DNA of 64,000 nucleotides from positions 156,867 through 220,866 of the forward strand of contig NZ_AUGZ01000008.1 in the NCBI RefSeq assembly GCF_000422925.1. The letters run 5' to 3'. How positions within the stretch are numbered: position 1 is the stretch's first letter; the number at the start of each line of letters is the position of its first letter. The DNA comes from Paludibacterium yongneupense DSM 18731 (GTDB taxonomy: Bacteria; Pseudomonadota; Gammaproteobacteria; Burkholderiales; Chromobacteriaceae). The position numbers and the translations under genes were made by a program. This document shows positions 20,158 to 27,850 of this stretch, one piece after another. The notes under the pieces were generated by a model. The model was not told where the DNA came from, made no database searches, and saw only the letters and a program-made list of their open reading frames with translations.

Positions 20158-21189
20158 TTACAAGTTTTCTTGCAGCACGGTGCGCAGCACCGGATTCGGG
20201 CATAAATGCCGCTCGAACTGGCGAGCCGCCGCTGCCCAGGAAAAGCCTTCCGCCACGCGCCGCACCTGATCGCGGTCAAGCTCCAGCGCCTGCAGGCAGG
20301 CGCGGCGCAGATCGGTATCCAGCACGCCGCCGCCGCTGGTGCCGACGACGTCGAGCGGACCAGGGACGGGAAATGCAGCGACAGGGGTACCGCAGGCCAT
20401 GGCCTCGAGCAGGACCAGGCCGAAGGTGTCGGTCAGGCTGGGGAAGACGAATACATCGCCGGCGCGATAGAAGCGCGCGAGTTCGGCTTGCGGGAAAACG
20501 CCAGCAAAATGGACGTCCGGATACTGGCGCATCAGACGCGGCAGCAGCGGCCCGTCGCCGATGACCCACTTGCTGCCCGGCAAGTCGAGTTTCAGGAAGG
20601 CTTCGATGTTCTTCTCCACCGCCACCCGTCCTATGTAGATGAAGCGAGGCGCCATCGATTCGTCCAGCCGCTCGCGCGGACCGGGTGAGAACAGCGTGGT
20701 GTCGACCCCGCGGCTCCACAGCACGACATTGTCGAATCCGCGCGCTTGCAAGGCTTCGGCGATGGAAGGCGTGGGGACCATCACCGCGCTGGAGGCATTA
20801 TGGAAGCGTCTCATCCAGGCGTAGCTGATCGACAGCGGCAGTCGCAGCCGCGCGTGAATATATTCCGGAAAGCGCGTGTGATAGGCGCTGGTAAAAGACA
20901 GCTTTTCGCGCAGGCAGACACGGCGCGCGGCCATGCCCAGCGGGCCCTCGGTGGCGATATGTATCGCTTCCGGCGCGAATTCCCGTATCAGGCGGGCGAC
21001 GCGGCGAAAGGGAAACAGCGACAGGCGGATATCGGGGTAGGTCGGGCAGGGCAGTGTCTTGAACAGCAAGGGCGTGATCATTTCAACCACATGGCCGAGG
21101 CGGGTCAGTTCGAGCGAGGTTTCGGTCAGGGTTCGTACCACGCCGTTGACCTGCGGGCGCCAGGCGTCGGTGACGATCAGGATACGCAT
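20158..21189 (-). CDS. GT4-family glycosyltransferase (mannosyltransferase-like)
   Basis: The 343-residue GT-B enzyme begins MRILIVTDAWRPQVNGVVRTL, the typical start of GT4 enzymes related to MgtA/SQD2 that act on lipid acceptors. It has the nucleotide-sugar site FIYIGRVAVEKNIEAFL and the retaining-GT motif PSLTDTFGLVLLEAMACGTPV, with the conserved acidic EX7E-type spacing reduced to E-A-M-A. Its start overlaps the end of the LpxH-like gene by 13 bases, so the two are translationally coupled and probably act in one envelope-lipid pathway. Donor and acceptor are unknown. Confidence 0.85.
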   Translation of the reverse strand: MRILIVTDAWRPQVNGVVRTLTETSLELTRLGHVVEMITPLLFKTLPCPTYPDIRLSLFPFRRVARLIREFAPEAIHIATEGPLGMAARRVCLREKLSFTSAYHTRFPEYIHARLRLPLSISYAWMRRFHNASSAVMVPTPSIAEALQARGFDNVVLWSRGVDTTLFSPGPRERLDESMAPRFIYIGRVAVEKNIEAFLKLDLPGSKWVIGDGPLLPRLMRQYPDVHFAGVFPQAELARFYRAGDVFVFPSLTDTFGLVLLEAMACGTPVAAFPVPGPLDVVGTSGGGVLDTDLRRACLQALELDRDQVRRVAEGFSWAAAARQFERHLCPNPVLRTVLQENL

Positions 21190-22004
21190 GCTTGCTCCTT
21201 CGAGAGCGCTGGCTCGGGCTCGGCGCGAGCGACGGGTACCGCTCCCGGCTGCGTCCAGTAGATGATGGAAAGTCGGCCCTCGGCATCCTCGACCAGGGCG
21301 GACAGACTTTCCACCCAGTCGCCGCAGTTGCCGTAGATCACGCCGTCGAACTGCGTGACCTCTGCCTTGTGGATATGTCCGCAGACGACACCGTCGAAGT
21401 TGCGACGCCTGGCCTCGCCGGCAACCAGGCGTTCAAAGTCGCTGATGAAGTTGACGGCATTTTTGACCTTGTGCTTGAGGTACTGCGACAGCGACCAGTA
21501 GGGCAGGCCCAGCTTCATCCTCACCCAGTTGAAATGACGGTTGAGATACAGAATGAATGTGTACAGGGTGTCGCCAACGTAGGCGAGCCACTTCGCGTAC
21601 TGAATGACGCCGTCGAATTCATCGCCGTGGATGACCAGCAGGCGTTTGCCGTCGGCCGTGACGTGCTCGGCTTCGAGGCGGATGGCGATGCCGCCGAAGT
21701 CCAGGCCGCAATACGGGCGTGCCGCTTCGTCGTGATTGCCGGGTATATAAACGACGCGCGTCCCCTTGCGTGCCTTGCGCAACACCTTCTGCAGGACATC
21801 GTTGTGGCTTTGCTTCCAGTACCAGGATTTTTTGAGTTGCCAGCCGTCGACGATATCGCCGACCAGGTAGAGGTATTCCGATTCGTGCAGGCGCAGAAAA
21901 TCGAGCAGATGCTCGGCCCGGCAACCGGAGGTGCCGAGATGGACATCGGAGATCCAGATGGCGCGCAGGCGCCGCGCTGCATTGTCGGGTTCCTCGGCTT
22001 GCAT
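21177..22004 (-). CDS. LpxH-like metallophosphoesterase (UDP-diacylglucosamine diphosphatase family)
   Basis: The 275-residue protein contains the full calcineurin-type metal site: ISDVHLG, GDIVDGWQ, PGNHDE, IHGDEFD and GHIHKAE. The size and the KWLAYVGDTLYTFILYLNRH region resemble the long LpxH-related family that occurs beside glycosyltransferases, not E. coli LpxH (240 residues), so a role in a different glycolipid is possible. I chose ATG 22004 (MQAEEPDNA...), which has GGGAG six bases upstream; the longer frame adds 47 residues. The next gene on its right is divergent. Confidence 0.82.
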   Translation of the reverse strand: MQAEEPDNAARRLRAIWISDVHLGTSGCRAEHLLDFLRLHESEYLYLVGDIVDGWQLKKSWYWKQSHNDVLQKVLRKARKGTRVVYIPGNHDEAARPYCGLDFGGIAIRLEAEHVTADGKRLLVIHGDEFDGVIQYAKWLAYVGDTLYTFILYLNRHFNWVRMKLGLPYWSLSQYLKHKVKNAVNFISDFERLVAGEARRRNFDGVVCGHIHKAEVTQFDGVIYGNCGDWVESLSALVEDAEGRLSIIYWTQPGAVPVARAEPEPALSKEQACVS

Positions 22005-22162
22005 CGTCACTCCCTGTGCCAGTTTGGGCTTTCCCCATGGTGACGGTTGATAATGACATTTACGTGTGGTTAAGGTGAAACCGATATGAAATATCCCCGC
22101 CGAGGTGGCGCACGATGGCGCAAGAAAGGTTAAAGTGGCGGGCACTAATGTGGATGGCGTCT

Positions 22163-22834
22163 ATGAGAGTATTGCTGCTGGAAGATGATGCCCTGATCGG
22201 TGATGGCCTGGTCGCCGGCCTCGGTCACCACGGCTTCGTCGTCGACTGGTTTCGTGACGGCGCGGAAGGCTGCGCGGCCCTGGGAGAGTTAGGCCGGGCA
22301 CCGTACGAAGTGGCGGTGCTCGATCTGAGTCTGCCGGGGATGGACGGTTTGTCCGTTCTGGCCGCCTGGCGGCGGCAAGGCTGGGATACGCCGGTGCTGA
22401 TCCTTACCGCGCGCGATAGCGTGGGCGACAGGGTCGACGGCCTGGACCGGGGGGCGGACGACTATCTGGTCAAACCCTTTGCACTGGTCGAGCTGGTCGC
22501 GCGGCTGCGGGCCTTGCAACGGCGGCGCCAGGTGACGACGGTGACGCGGCTCGAACATGATGGACTGGTGCTCGATCCGCGCGCGCGCCAGGCTTGGCGC
22601 AACGATGTCCCGATGGAGCTGACTGCGCGCGAACTGGCCTTGCTGGAACTGTTGCTGCGCAACAAGGGGCGGCCCTTGTCGCGCCGTCAGATCGAAGACA
22701 GTCTCTATGGATGGGGGCAGGAGCTGGACAGCAATGCCGTCGAGGTCCATATCCATCATCTGCGCAAAAAACTGGGCAATGCCTTTATTCGCACCGTGCG
22801 CGGCATCGGCTATTCACTGGGGGAGGCCAGGTGA
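22163..22834 (+). CDS. OmpR-family response regulator (QseB/PmrA-like)
   Basis: The 223-residue regulator has a receiver domain (MRVLLLEDDALIGDGL, phospho-acceptor Asp in AVLDLSLPGMDG, ILTARD, and VKPFALVEL) and a C-terminal winged helix (LTARELALLELLLRNKGRPLSRRQIEDSLYG ... VEVHIHHLRKKLG). This subtype pairs with QseC/PmrB-type kinases and often controls envelope modification or motility genes. I start at ATG 22163; the longer frame adds 16 residues before the receiver. Its stop overlaps the kinase start (GTGA). Confidence 0.93.
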   Translation: MRVLLLEDDALIGDGLVAGLGHHGFVVDWFRDGAEGCAALGELGRAPYEVAVLDLSLPGMDGLSVLAAWRRQGWDTPVLILTARDSVGDRVDGLDRGADDYLVKPFALVELVARLRALQRRRQVTTVTRLEHDGLVLDPRARQAWRNDVPMELTARELALLELLLRNKGRPLSRRQIEDSLYGWGQELDSNAVEVHIHHLRKKLGNAFIRTVRGIGYSLGEAR

Positions 22835-24192
22835 AGGTGCATAGTATCGAACGGCGCATCATGCTGGTGGTGCTGGTGATCATTCCGCTGCTGTGGCTGG
22901 TGTCGGTCGCCGCCGCCTGGCATCTGGCCCGGCGCCAGGTTGACGAAGTCTACGACACCCAACTGACGCTGATGGCGCGGCAACTGCTGCGCACCGGATT
23001 GGCCGCTCCGGCCGGCCCCTATCTGGACCTGCCTGCGACATCGCGCCTGATAGGCGACGGCGATGAAGGGCGCGACGACGGCACCGAATTCGGTCTGGCC
23101 CTGTGGGATGCCTCCGGGCGTGCCCTGCTGGTCGATGGCAATGGCGCCGCCTTTGTCCACGGACCGCGGCCGCGCGGGTTTCAGCGCATTGCCCTGGCCA
23201 ATGGCGAACACTGGCGCGTGTTTTTTCTGCCTGCACTTGACGGGCGGCGTCTGGCAGCTGTCGGGCAGAGCGAGAGCGAACGGCGCGAACTGGTCTGGAA
23301 TATGGTGAGCGCACAACTGTTGCTATGGCTGCTGCCGCTACCGTTGCTATTGCTGACGCTGCGCTTTGGCGTGCGTGGCGCGCTGGCGCCCTTGCGCCGC
23401 ATCGCGGCGGGCCTCGCGCAGCGCCGGCCCGACGATGCGACCCCGATCGACGTCGAGGCTCCACTCGAAGTGCGCCCGCTGATCGTGGCGTTGAACGCCT
23501 TGTTTCCGCGGGTTGCGGAGACGCTTGAGCGCGAGCGCCGCTTTACCGCCGATGCCGCACATGAGCTGAGAACGCCGCTGGCCGCGCTGCAGGTGCAGGC
23601 TGAAGTCGCTCAGTTGAGCAGCGGCGAGAGGCGGGATCACGCGCATGGCATGTTGCTGCAAGGCATCGGCCGTGCGACCCGCCTGGTCGAGCAATTGCTT
23701 TCCTTGTCGCGGCTGGATCCGATGTCGCTGCCCGTCACGGCCGGGCGGGTCGACTGGCAAAGGGTGGTGGGGCGGGCTTTGGGCGAGGTGGAAACGCTGG
23801 CCCTGGAGCGTCGCGTACGCCTGGAGTGCATGTGGCGGGTCGATGCAGACCGGGTGCTGCCGCTGACGGGGGACGAAGCTCTGCTGGTCCTGATGCTGCG
23901 AAATCTGCTCGACAACGCGTTGCGCTATGGCGCCGCCGACAGCGTCGTCACGCTGATTCTCGAACGCGCGCATATCGATATTCTCGACCAGGGGCCCGGC
24001 ATCGATCCGGCCTGGATCGGTCGCGTCGGCGAACGGTTCGTGCGCCCGCCCGGCCAGAGCGAGCCCGGCAGCGGGCTCGGCCTGTCCATTGTCATGAGGA
24101 TCGCGGCTTTGCACGGCCTGTGCCTGAGCCTTGGCAATCATCCCGCCGCCGGCTTGTGCGCGCGCCTGGAACACATGGAGGGGGGAGCATGA
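22831..24192 (+). CDS. Sensor histidine kinase (QseC/PmrB-like)
   Basis: The 453-residue membrane kinase has a first membrane helix (IMLVVLVIIPLLWLVSVAAA), a periplasmic domain of about 140 residues, a second helix (about 160-180), HAMP-like linker, the H-box FTADAAHELRTPLAAL and the N/G boxes LRNLLDNALRYG, DQGPGIDP and GSGLGLSI. The periplasmic stretch GDGDEGRDDGTEFG is strikingly acidic. GTG 22831 overlaps the regulator stop in GTGA; it gives a short cytoplasmic lead VKVHSIERR before the first helix. The gene ends in an ATGA overlap with the next kinase. Confidence 0.92.
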   Translation: MKVHSIERRIMLVVLVIIPLLWLVSVAAAWHLARRQVDEVYDTQLTLMARQLLRTGLAAPAGPYLDLPATSRLIGDGDEGRDDGTEFGLALWDASGRALLVDGNGAAFVHGPRPRGFQRIALANGEHWRVFFLPALDGRRLAAVGQSESERRELVWNMVSAQLLLWLLPLPLLLLTLRFGVRGALAPLRRIAAGLAQRRPDDATPIDVEAPLEVRPLIVALNALFPRVAETLERERRFTADAAHELRTPLAALQVQAEVAQLSSGERRDHAHGMLLQGIGRATRLVEQLLSLSRLDPMSLPVTAGRVDWQRVVGRALGEVETLALERRVRLECMWRVDADRVLPLTGDEALLVLMLRNLLDNALRYGAADSVVTLILERAHIDILDQGPGIDPAWIGRVGERFVRPPGQSEPGSGLGLSIVMRIAALHGLCLSLGNHPAAGLCARLEHMEGGA

Positions 24193-25433
24193 ATCCCGCG
24201 CTGGCTTCCGATTTGCCGCGCGCGCTGGCACGGGTGCGGAGTCTGCGCTCGGGCATGCTGCTGGTGGCCTTATGTGCGTTGGCGGTCTGTGCCGCCGCGG
24301 GAGTGGAGCTCGCATGGTTGCCGCTCATACAGGCCTGGACGGTGCTGGCGGTGCTCAATCTGCTCCTGTCCCGCCTCTCCCGGCGCGGTGTGTCGCCTGG
24401 CGGCTTGCTGGCGGCAAGCCTGTGCGCCGATGTACTGACGCTGGCCGAGATGCTTGCGTACAGTGGTGGCGCGGCCAATCCGCTGGCCTCGCTGTTTCTG
24501 CCGCCGGTGCTGCTTGCCTCGCTGCTATGTCCGGCCGCCTTCGCCTGGAGTCTGTGCCTCGCGACGCTGGCTTTGTACGCGCTGCTGTTCGGCTGGCATC
24601 TGCCCTGGCCCTTGATGGGGCGCGATATTGTCTCGGGGGCCTCTTTTCATCTGATCGGAATGTGGCTGACCTTCGCGGTCTCGGCCTTGCTGCTGACGGC
24701 CTTCATCACCCGTCTGTCGCGACAGCTGGCCCGCAGCGAAGCCGAGCAGCGCGAAGCGCGGGCGGCCTCGCTGCGCGATGAAGCCTGGCTGACGATCGGT
24801 CTGCAAGCGGCTAGCGCCGCACATTCGCTGTCCACGCCGCTCAATACCCTGACCCTGCTGGTCGACGACTGGTTGCGGCAGAACGCCGTCGTGCCAGGCT
24901 TGAACGAGGACCTGGCGCTGATGCGGCGTCAGCTCGAGCTGTGCCGTGAAGCCCTGCTGCGCTTGCGGCAGGGGGCCGAGCGAGACGAAGCGCCGGTCGC
25001 GGTCATCGATGTGCTGAACCAGCGTCTGCTCGCCTGGTCGTCACTGCATCCGAAGCGGCGTCTCGTCTCGGCCTCGCCGCAGGAAGACAGGCATGTGGCG
25101 CGTCTTCCTGCGGCGTTCTGGCCGGCTTTGTACAATTTATTGAATAATGCGGCCGAAGCCGGCGATGGCATGGTCGACGTCGCCATCGCTTGGCAGGGCG
25201 ATGCCTTGCAGATCGACATCGTCAATCACGAGGGAAAGTTGAGCGACGCGCAGTGCTTGCGTGCGGGGCAGCTTCCCCTTTCTTCCGACAAGGCGGCTGG
25301 CATGGGCATCGGCCTCATGCTCGCCCAGGCTGCACTGACGCGTCTGGGGGGCACCCTCGAGCTCGGCAACCGGATCGAGGGCGGGGTCTGTGCCCGCCTG
25401 CTGTTGTCTCTTGAACACGAGGAGCCACGATGA
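24189..25433 (+). CDS. RegB/PrrB-like redox-responsive histidine kinase
   Basis: The 414-residue kinase has six hydrophobic segments in its first 180 residues. YSGGAANPLASLFLPPVLL (residues 91-109) corresponds to the quinone-sensing GGxxNPF loop of RegB. The H-box is AAHSLSTPLNTL with His212. Cys252 in QLELCREALLRL matches the position and context of the redox-active cysteine of RegB. The ATP-binding part has LLNNAAEAGDG and AGMGIGLMLA. The change of HE to HS after the phospho-acceptor His is unusual. ATG 24189 overlaps the preceding stop; the stop overlaps the next start. RegB senses redox state through this cysteine and the quinone pool. Confidence 0.85.
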   Translation: MNPALASDLPRALARVRSLRSGMLLVALCALAVCAAAGVELAWLPLIQAWTVLAVLNLLLSRLSRRGVSPGGLLAASLCADVLTLAEMLAYSGGAANPLASLFLPPVLLASLLCPAAFAWSLCLATLALYALLFGWHLPWPLMGRDIVSGASFHLIGMWLTFAVSALLLTAFITRLSRQLARSEAEQREARAASLRDEAWLTIGLQAASAAHSLSTPLNTLTLLVDDWLRQNAVVPGLNEDLALMRRQLELCREALLRLRQGAERDEAPVAVIDVLNQRLLAWSSLHPKRRLVSASPQEDRHVARLPAAFWPALYNLLNNAAEAGDGMVDVAIAWQGDALQIDIVNHEGKLSDAQCLRAGQLPLSSDKAAGMGIGLMLAQAALTRLGGTLELGNRIEGGVCARLLLSLEHEEPR

Positions 25434-25957
25434 GTCCGGACTTTCTCATTGTCGACGACGACGAGACTTTCGCCGCCGTTCTTGCGCGCACGCTATCCCG
25501 GCGCGGTTATTCCGTACGTACGGCCGCTTCGGGCGAGGCGGCGCTGGACGCACTGGATACGGCGCCCGCGCGCATCGTGCTTGACCTCAACCTGGGGGGC
25601 GACAGCGGATTGCGTCTGCTGCCACGACTGCGCGAGCGCAGCCCCCAGAGTGCGATCGTGGTGCTGACCGGCTTTGCCAGCATCGCGACGGCGGTCGAGG
25701 CGACCAAGCTAGGCGCGGTGCAGTATCTGGCGAAGCCGGTTGGCGTCGAAGAGTTGCTGCAGGCGTATTCCCGCATCGATGCCGACCCCGGGCTTCCGCT
25801 GGCGCCACAGCCCATGTCCTTGCGGCGCGTGACCTGGGAGCATCTGCAGCGGATTCTGGCCGAGCATGGCGGCAATGTATCGGCGACGGCGCGCGCTCTC
25901 AATATGCACCGCCGCACGCTGCAGCGTATGCTGGCCAAGCATCCCGTACGTGGTTAG
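25430..25957 (+). CDS. RegA/PrrA/ActR-like response regulator
   Basis: The 175-residue protein has a receiver domain (MSPDFLIVDDDETFAAVL, Asp in RIVLDLNLGGDSGL, VVLTGFAS, YLAKPVGVEELL) joined by a proline-rich linker to a Fis-type helix-turn-helix (WEHLQRILAEHGGNVSATARALNMHRRTLQRMLAK). This is the compact architecture of RegA/PrrA/ActR regulators, which control respiratory and redox genes. It overlaps the RegB-like kinase gene by four bases (ATGA) and is the last gene of the four-gene two-component operon. Confidence 0.92.
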   Translation: MSPDFLIVDDDETFAAVLARTLSRRGYSVRTAASGEAALDALDTAPARIVLDLNLGGDSGLRLLPRLRERSPQSAIVVLTGFASIATAVEATKLGAVQYLAKPVGVEELLQAYSRIDADPGLPLAPQPMSLRRVTWEHLQRILAEHGGNVSATARALNMHRRTLQRMLAKHPVRG

Positions 25958-25995
25958 CTGTCGTCGCTAAGGTATTGAAATAGCTCTTAATTGTC

Positions 25996-26025
25996 TTGAG
26001 CATTTATTCCATTATCATTTATTCT
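25996..26025 (+). promoter_or_regulatory. Candidate promoter for the acyl-CoA ligase gene
   Basis: TTGAGC (25996-26001) and TATTCT (26020-26025) are 18 bases apart in a short AT-rich patch before the ligase gene. The patch also contains a CATTATCATTTAT sequence that is loosely Fur-like, but the match is poor. Confidence 0.4.
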
Positions 26026-26060
26026 TGCCTCTGGGCAGTACATAAAACCAGAGGAGAGAC

Positions 26061-27695
26061 ATGATGCGTGGACAGATGATGGAGCAACCGTTGCTGATTT
26101 CCAGCTTGATCCGGCATGCCGAGGCGTATCACGGCGATACCGCGATCGTGTCGCGTGCACTGGAAGGCGGCATTCATCGATATACCTGGGGCGAGGCGGC
26201 CGTACGCGCCCGCCAGCTGGCGAACGCTCTGCTTGGACTCGGGGTCGGCCCCGGAGACCGCGTCGGCACGCTGGCCTGGAACGGTTATCGCCACCTCGAG
26301 GCCTACTACGCCATCTCCGGGGTGGAGGCCGTTTGCCATACGATCAATCCGCGCCTGTTTGCGGAACAGATCGTCTACATCATCAACCACGCCGAAGATC
26401 GCGTGCTGATGTTCGATCTGACATTTTTGCCTCTGATCGCGCAGATTCGTCCGCAGCTGACAACGGTACGCCACTTCGTGCTGATGAGCGATCGCGAGCA
26501 CCTGCCGCGTCCGGTATCGAACGACGAAGTGCTGTGTTACGAGGATCTGGTCGCAAGTCACAGCGACAGCTTCGAATGGCCGGCGTTCGACGAGGATACC
26601 GCTGCCGGGCTCTGCTATACCTCGGGTACGACCGGCAGCCCGAAGGGGGTCCTGTATTCCCACCGCTCGACCGTGCTGCACGCTCTGGCCAGTTCGCTGC
26701 CGGATAGCCTGCATGTGTCGGCGGAGAGCTGCATCATGCCGGTTGTTCCCATGTTTCACGTCAACGGCTGGGGGCTGCCTTACAGTTGCGCAATGAACGG
26801 AGCCAAGCTGGTTCTTCCCGGCGCCAAGATGGATGCCGTCAATTTGTTCGAGTTGATAGAAAGCGAAGAGGTGACGATGGCGGCCGGCGTGCCGACCATC
26901 TGGCTGATGCTGCTTCAGCATTGCGAGCAGAATCACTTGCGCATCCGCTCGCTCAAGCGGGTCATTGTCGGTGGCGCGGCTGCGCCGGAGTCCATGATCG
27001 AGCAATTGGCGGAACATGGGGTCGAACTGCGCCAGCTATGGGGTATGACCGAGTTGTCGCCGTGCGGGACGACCAGTACGCCGAAGTTCCATCACCGCGA
27101 TCTCGATCGAGAAGCGATGTGCCGGCTGCACATGCGGCAGGGACGTCCCATCTATGGTGTCGATATCCGCATCGTCGACGATGGGGGGCTGCCTTTGCCG
27201 CATGATGGAAAGGCCTTCGGCAATTTACAGGTGCGGGGTCCGTGGGTTCTCGCACAGTACTTTCGCCAGGAGGCGGCTTCACCCGCGCATACCGCCGATG
27301 GGTGGTTCAATACCGGCGACGTGTCCACTATCGACCCTGACGGCTATATGAAGATTACCGACCGGACCAAGGATGTGATCAAGTCGGGGGGAGAATGGAT
27401 CAGTTCCATCGATCTGGAAAACATCATGGTCGGTCACCCTGCGGTGGCAGAGGCCGCCGCCATCGGCATCGAGCACCCGAAATGGGACGAGCGTCCGCTG
27501 ATGGTGGTCGTTCTCAAGCCCGGTGCGGCGGCGGCGCGCGAGGAGCTGCTCGCCTTCTTTGGCGGAAAGATTGCCAAATGGTGGACGCCCGATGACGTGG
27601 TCATCGTCAACGAGCTGCCGCATACTGCGACCGGGAAATTGCAGAAAATGCGTCTGCGCGAGATGTTTCGCGACTATCGCTGGCCGCAGGCTTGA
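26061..27695 (+). CDS. Fatty-acyl-CoA ligase (AMP-forming, medium-chain/AlkK-DmdB type)
   Basis: The 544-residue ANL-superfamily enzyme activates a carboxylic acid to its CoA thioester via an acyl-adenylate. Visible motifs are YTSGTTGSPKGV (A3), MFHVNGWGLPY, the A5 block LRQLWGMTELSP, WFNTGDVSTIDPDGYMKITDRTKD (A7/A8) and the catalytic Lys region PHTATGKLQKMRLRE (A10). HVNGWG and the overall pattern are typical of AlkK/medium-chain and DmdB-like ligases. GAGGAG lies upstream of ATG 26061. It stands alone between an AT-rich promoter region and a strong terminator. The natural acid is not evident. Confidence 0.88.
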   Translation: MMRGQMMEQPLLISSLIRHAEAYHGDTAIVSRALEGGIHRYTWGEAAVRARQLANALLGLGVGPGDRVGTLAWNGYRHLEAYYAISGVEAVCHTINPRLFAEQIVYIINHAEDRVLMFDLTFLPLIAQIRPQLTTVRHFVLMSDREHLPRPVSNDEVLCYEDLVASHSDSFEWPAFDEDTAAGLCYTSGTTGSPKGVLYSHRSTVLHALASSLPDSLHVSAESCIMPVVPMFHVNGWGLPYSCAMNGAKLVLPGAKMDAVNLFELIESEEVTMAAGVPTIWLMLLQHCEQNHLRIRSLKRVIVGGAAAPESMIEQLAEHGVELRQLWGMTELSPCGTTSTPKFHHRDLDREAMCRLHMRQGRPIYGVDIRIVDDGGLPLPHDGKAFGNLQVRGPWVLAQYFRQEAASPAHTADGWFNTGDVSTIDPDGYMKITDRTKDVIKSGGEWISSIDLENIMVGHPAVAEAAAIGIEHPKWDERPLMVVVLKPGAAAAREELLAFFGGKIAKWWTPDDVVIVNELPHTATGKLQKMRLREMFRDYRWPQA

Positions 27696-27811
27696 TGCCA
27701 CGCTGGATGGACAGCCGGGGAAGGGCGCGCTAGATTTTGCCGTACCTTGCACGCAAGGTACGTTCAATGCGCCGGACTGTTGCCGTTCGGTGTGTTTCTT
27801 CCTCGTGTTGT

Positions 27812-27841
27812 CCCGGCGGCCTGGGCCGCCGGGGCTTTTTT
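27812..27841 (+). terminator. Intrinsic terminator after the acyl-CoA ligase
   Basis: CCCGGCGGC and GCCGCCGGG pair over CTGG and are followed by GC then six Ts. The hairpin also lies just beyond the stop of the converging oxidase gene. An additional T-less hairpin (GTACCTTGC/GCAAGGTAC) sits 60 bases earlier. Confidence 0.85.
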
Positions 27842-27850
27842 CGCCAGAAC

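Noticed and set aside
19899..20279. 126-codon frame on the minus strand upstream of fpr
   Set aside because: It overlaps the end of the glycosyltransferase gene and is Cys/Arg-rich without family features.
26002..26025. Fur-like CATTATCATTTAT patch before the acyl-CoA ligase
   Set aside because: Only one half resembles the Fur consensus and the palindrome is poor.
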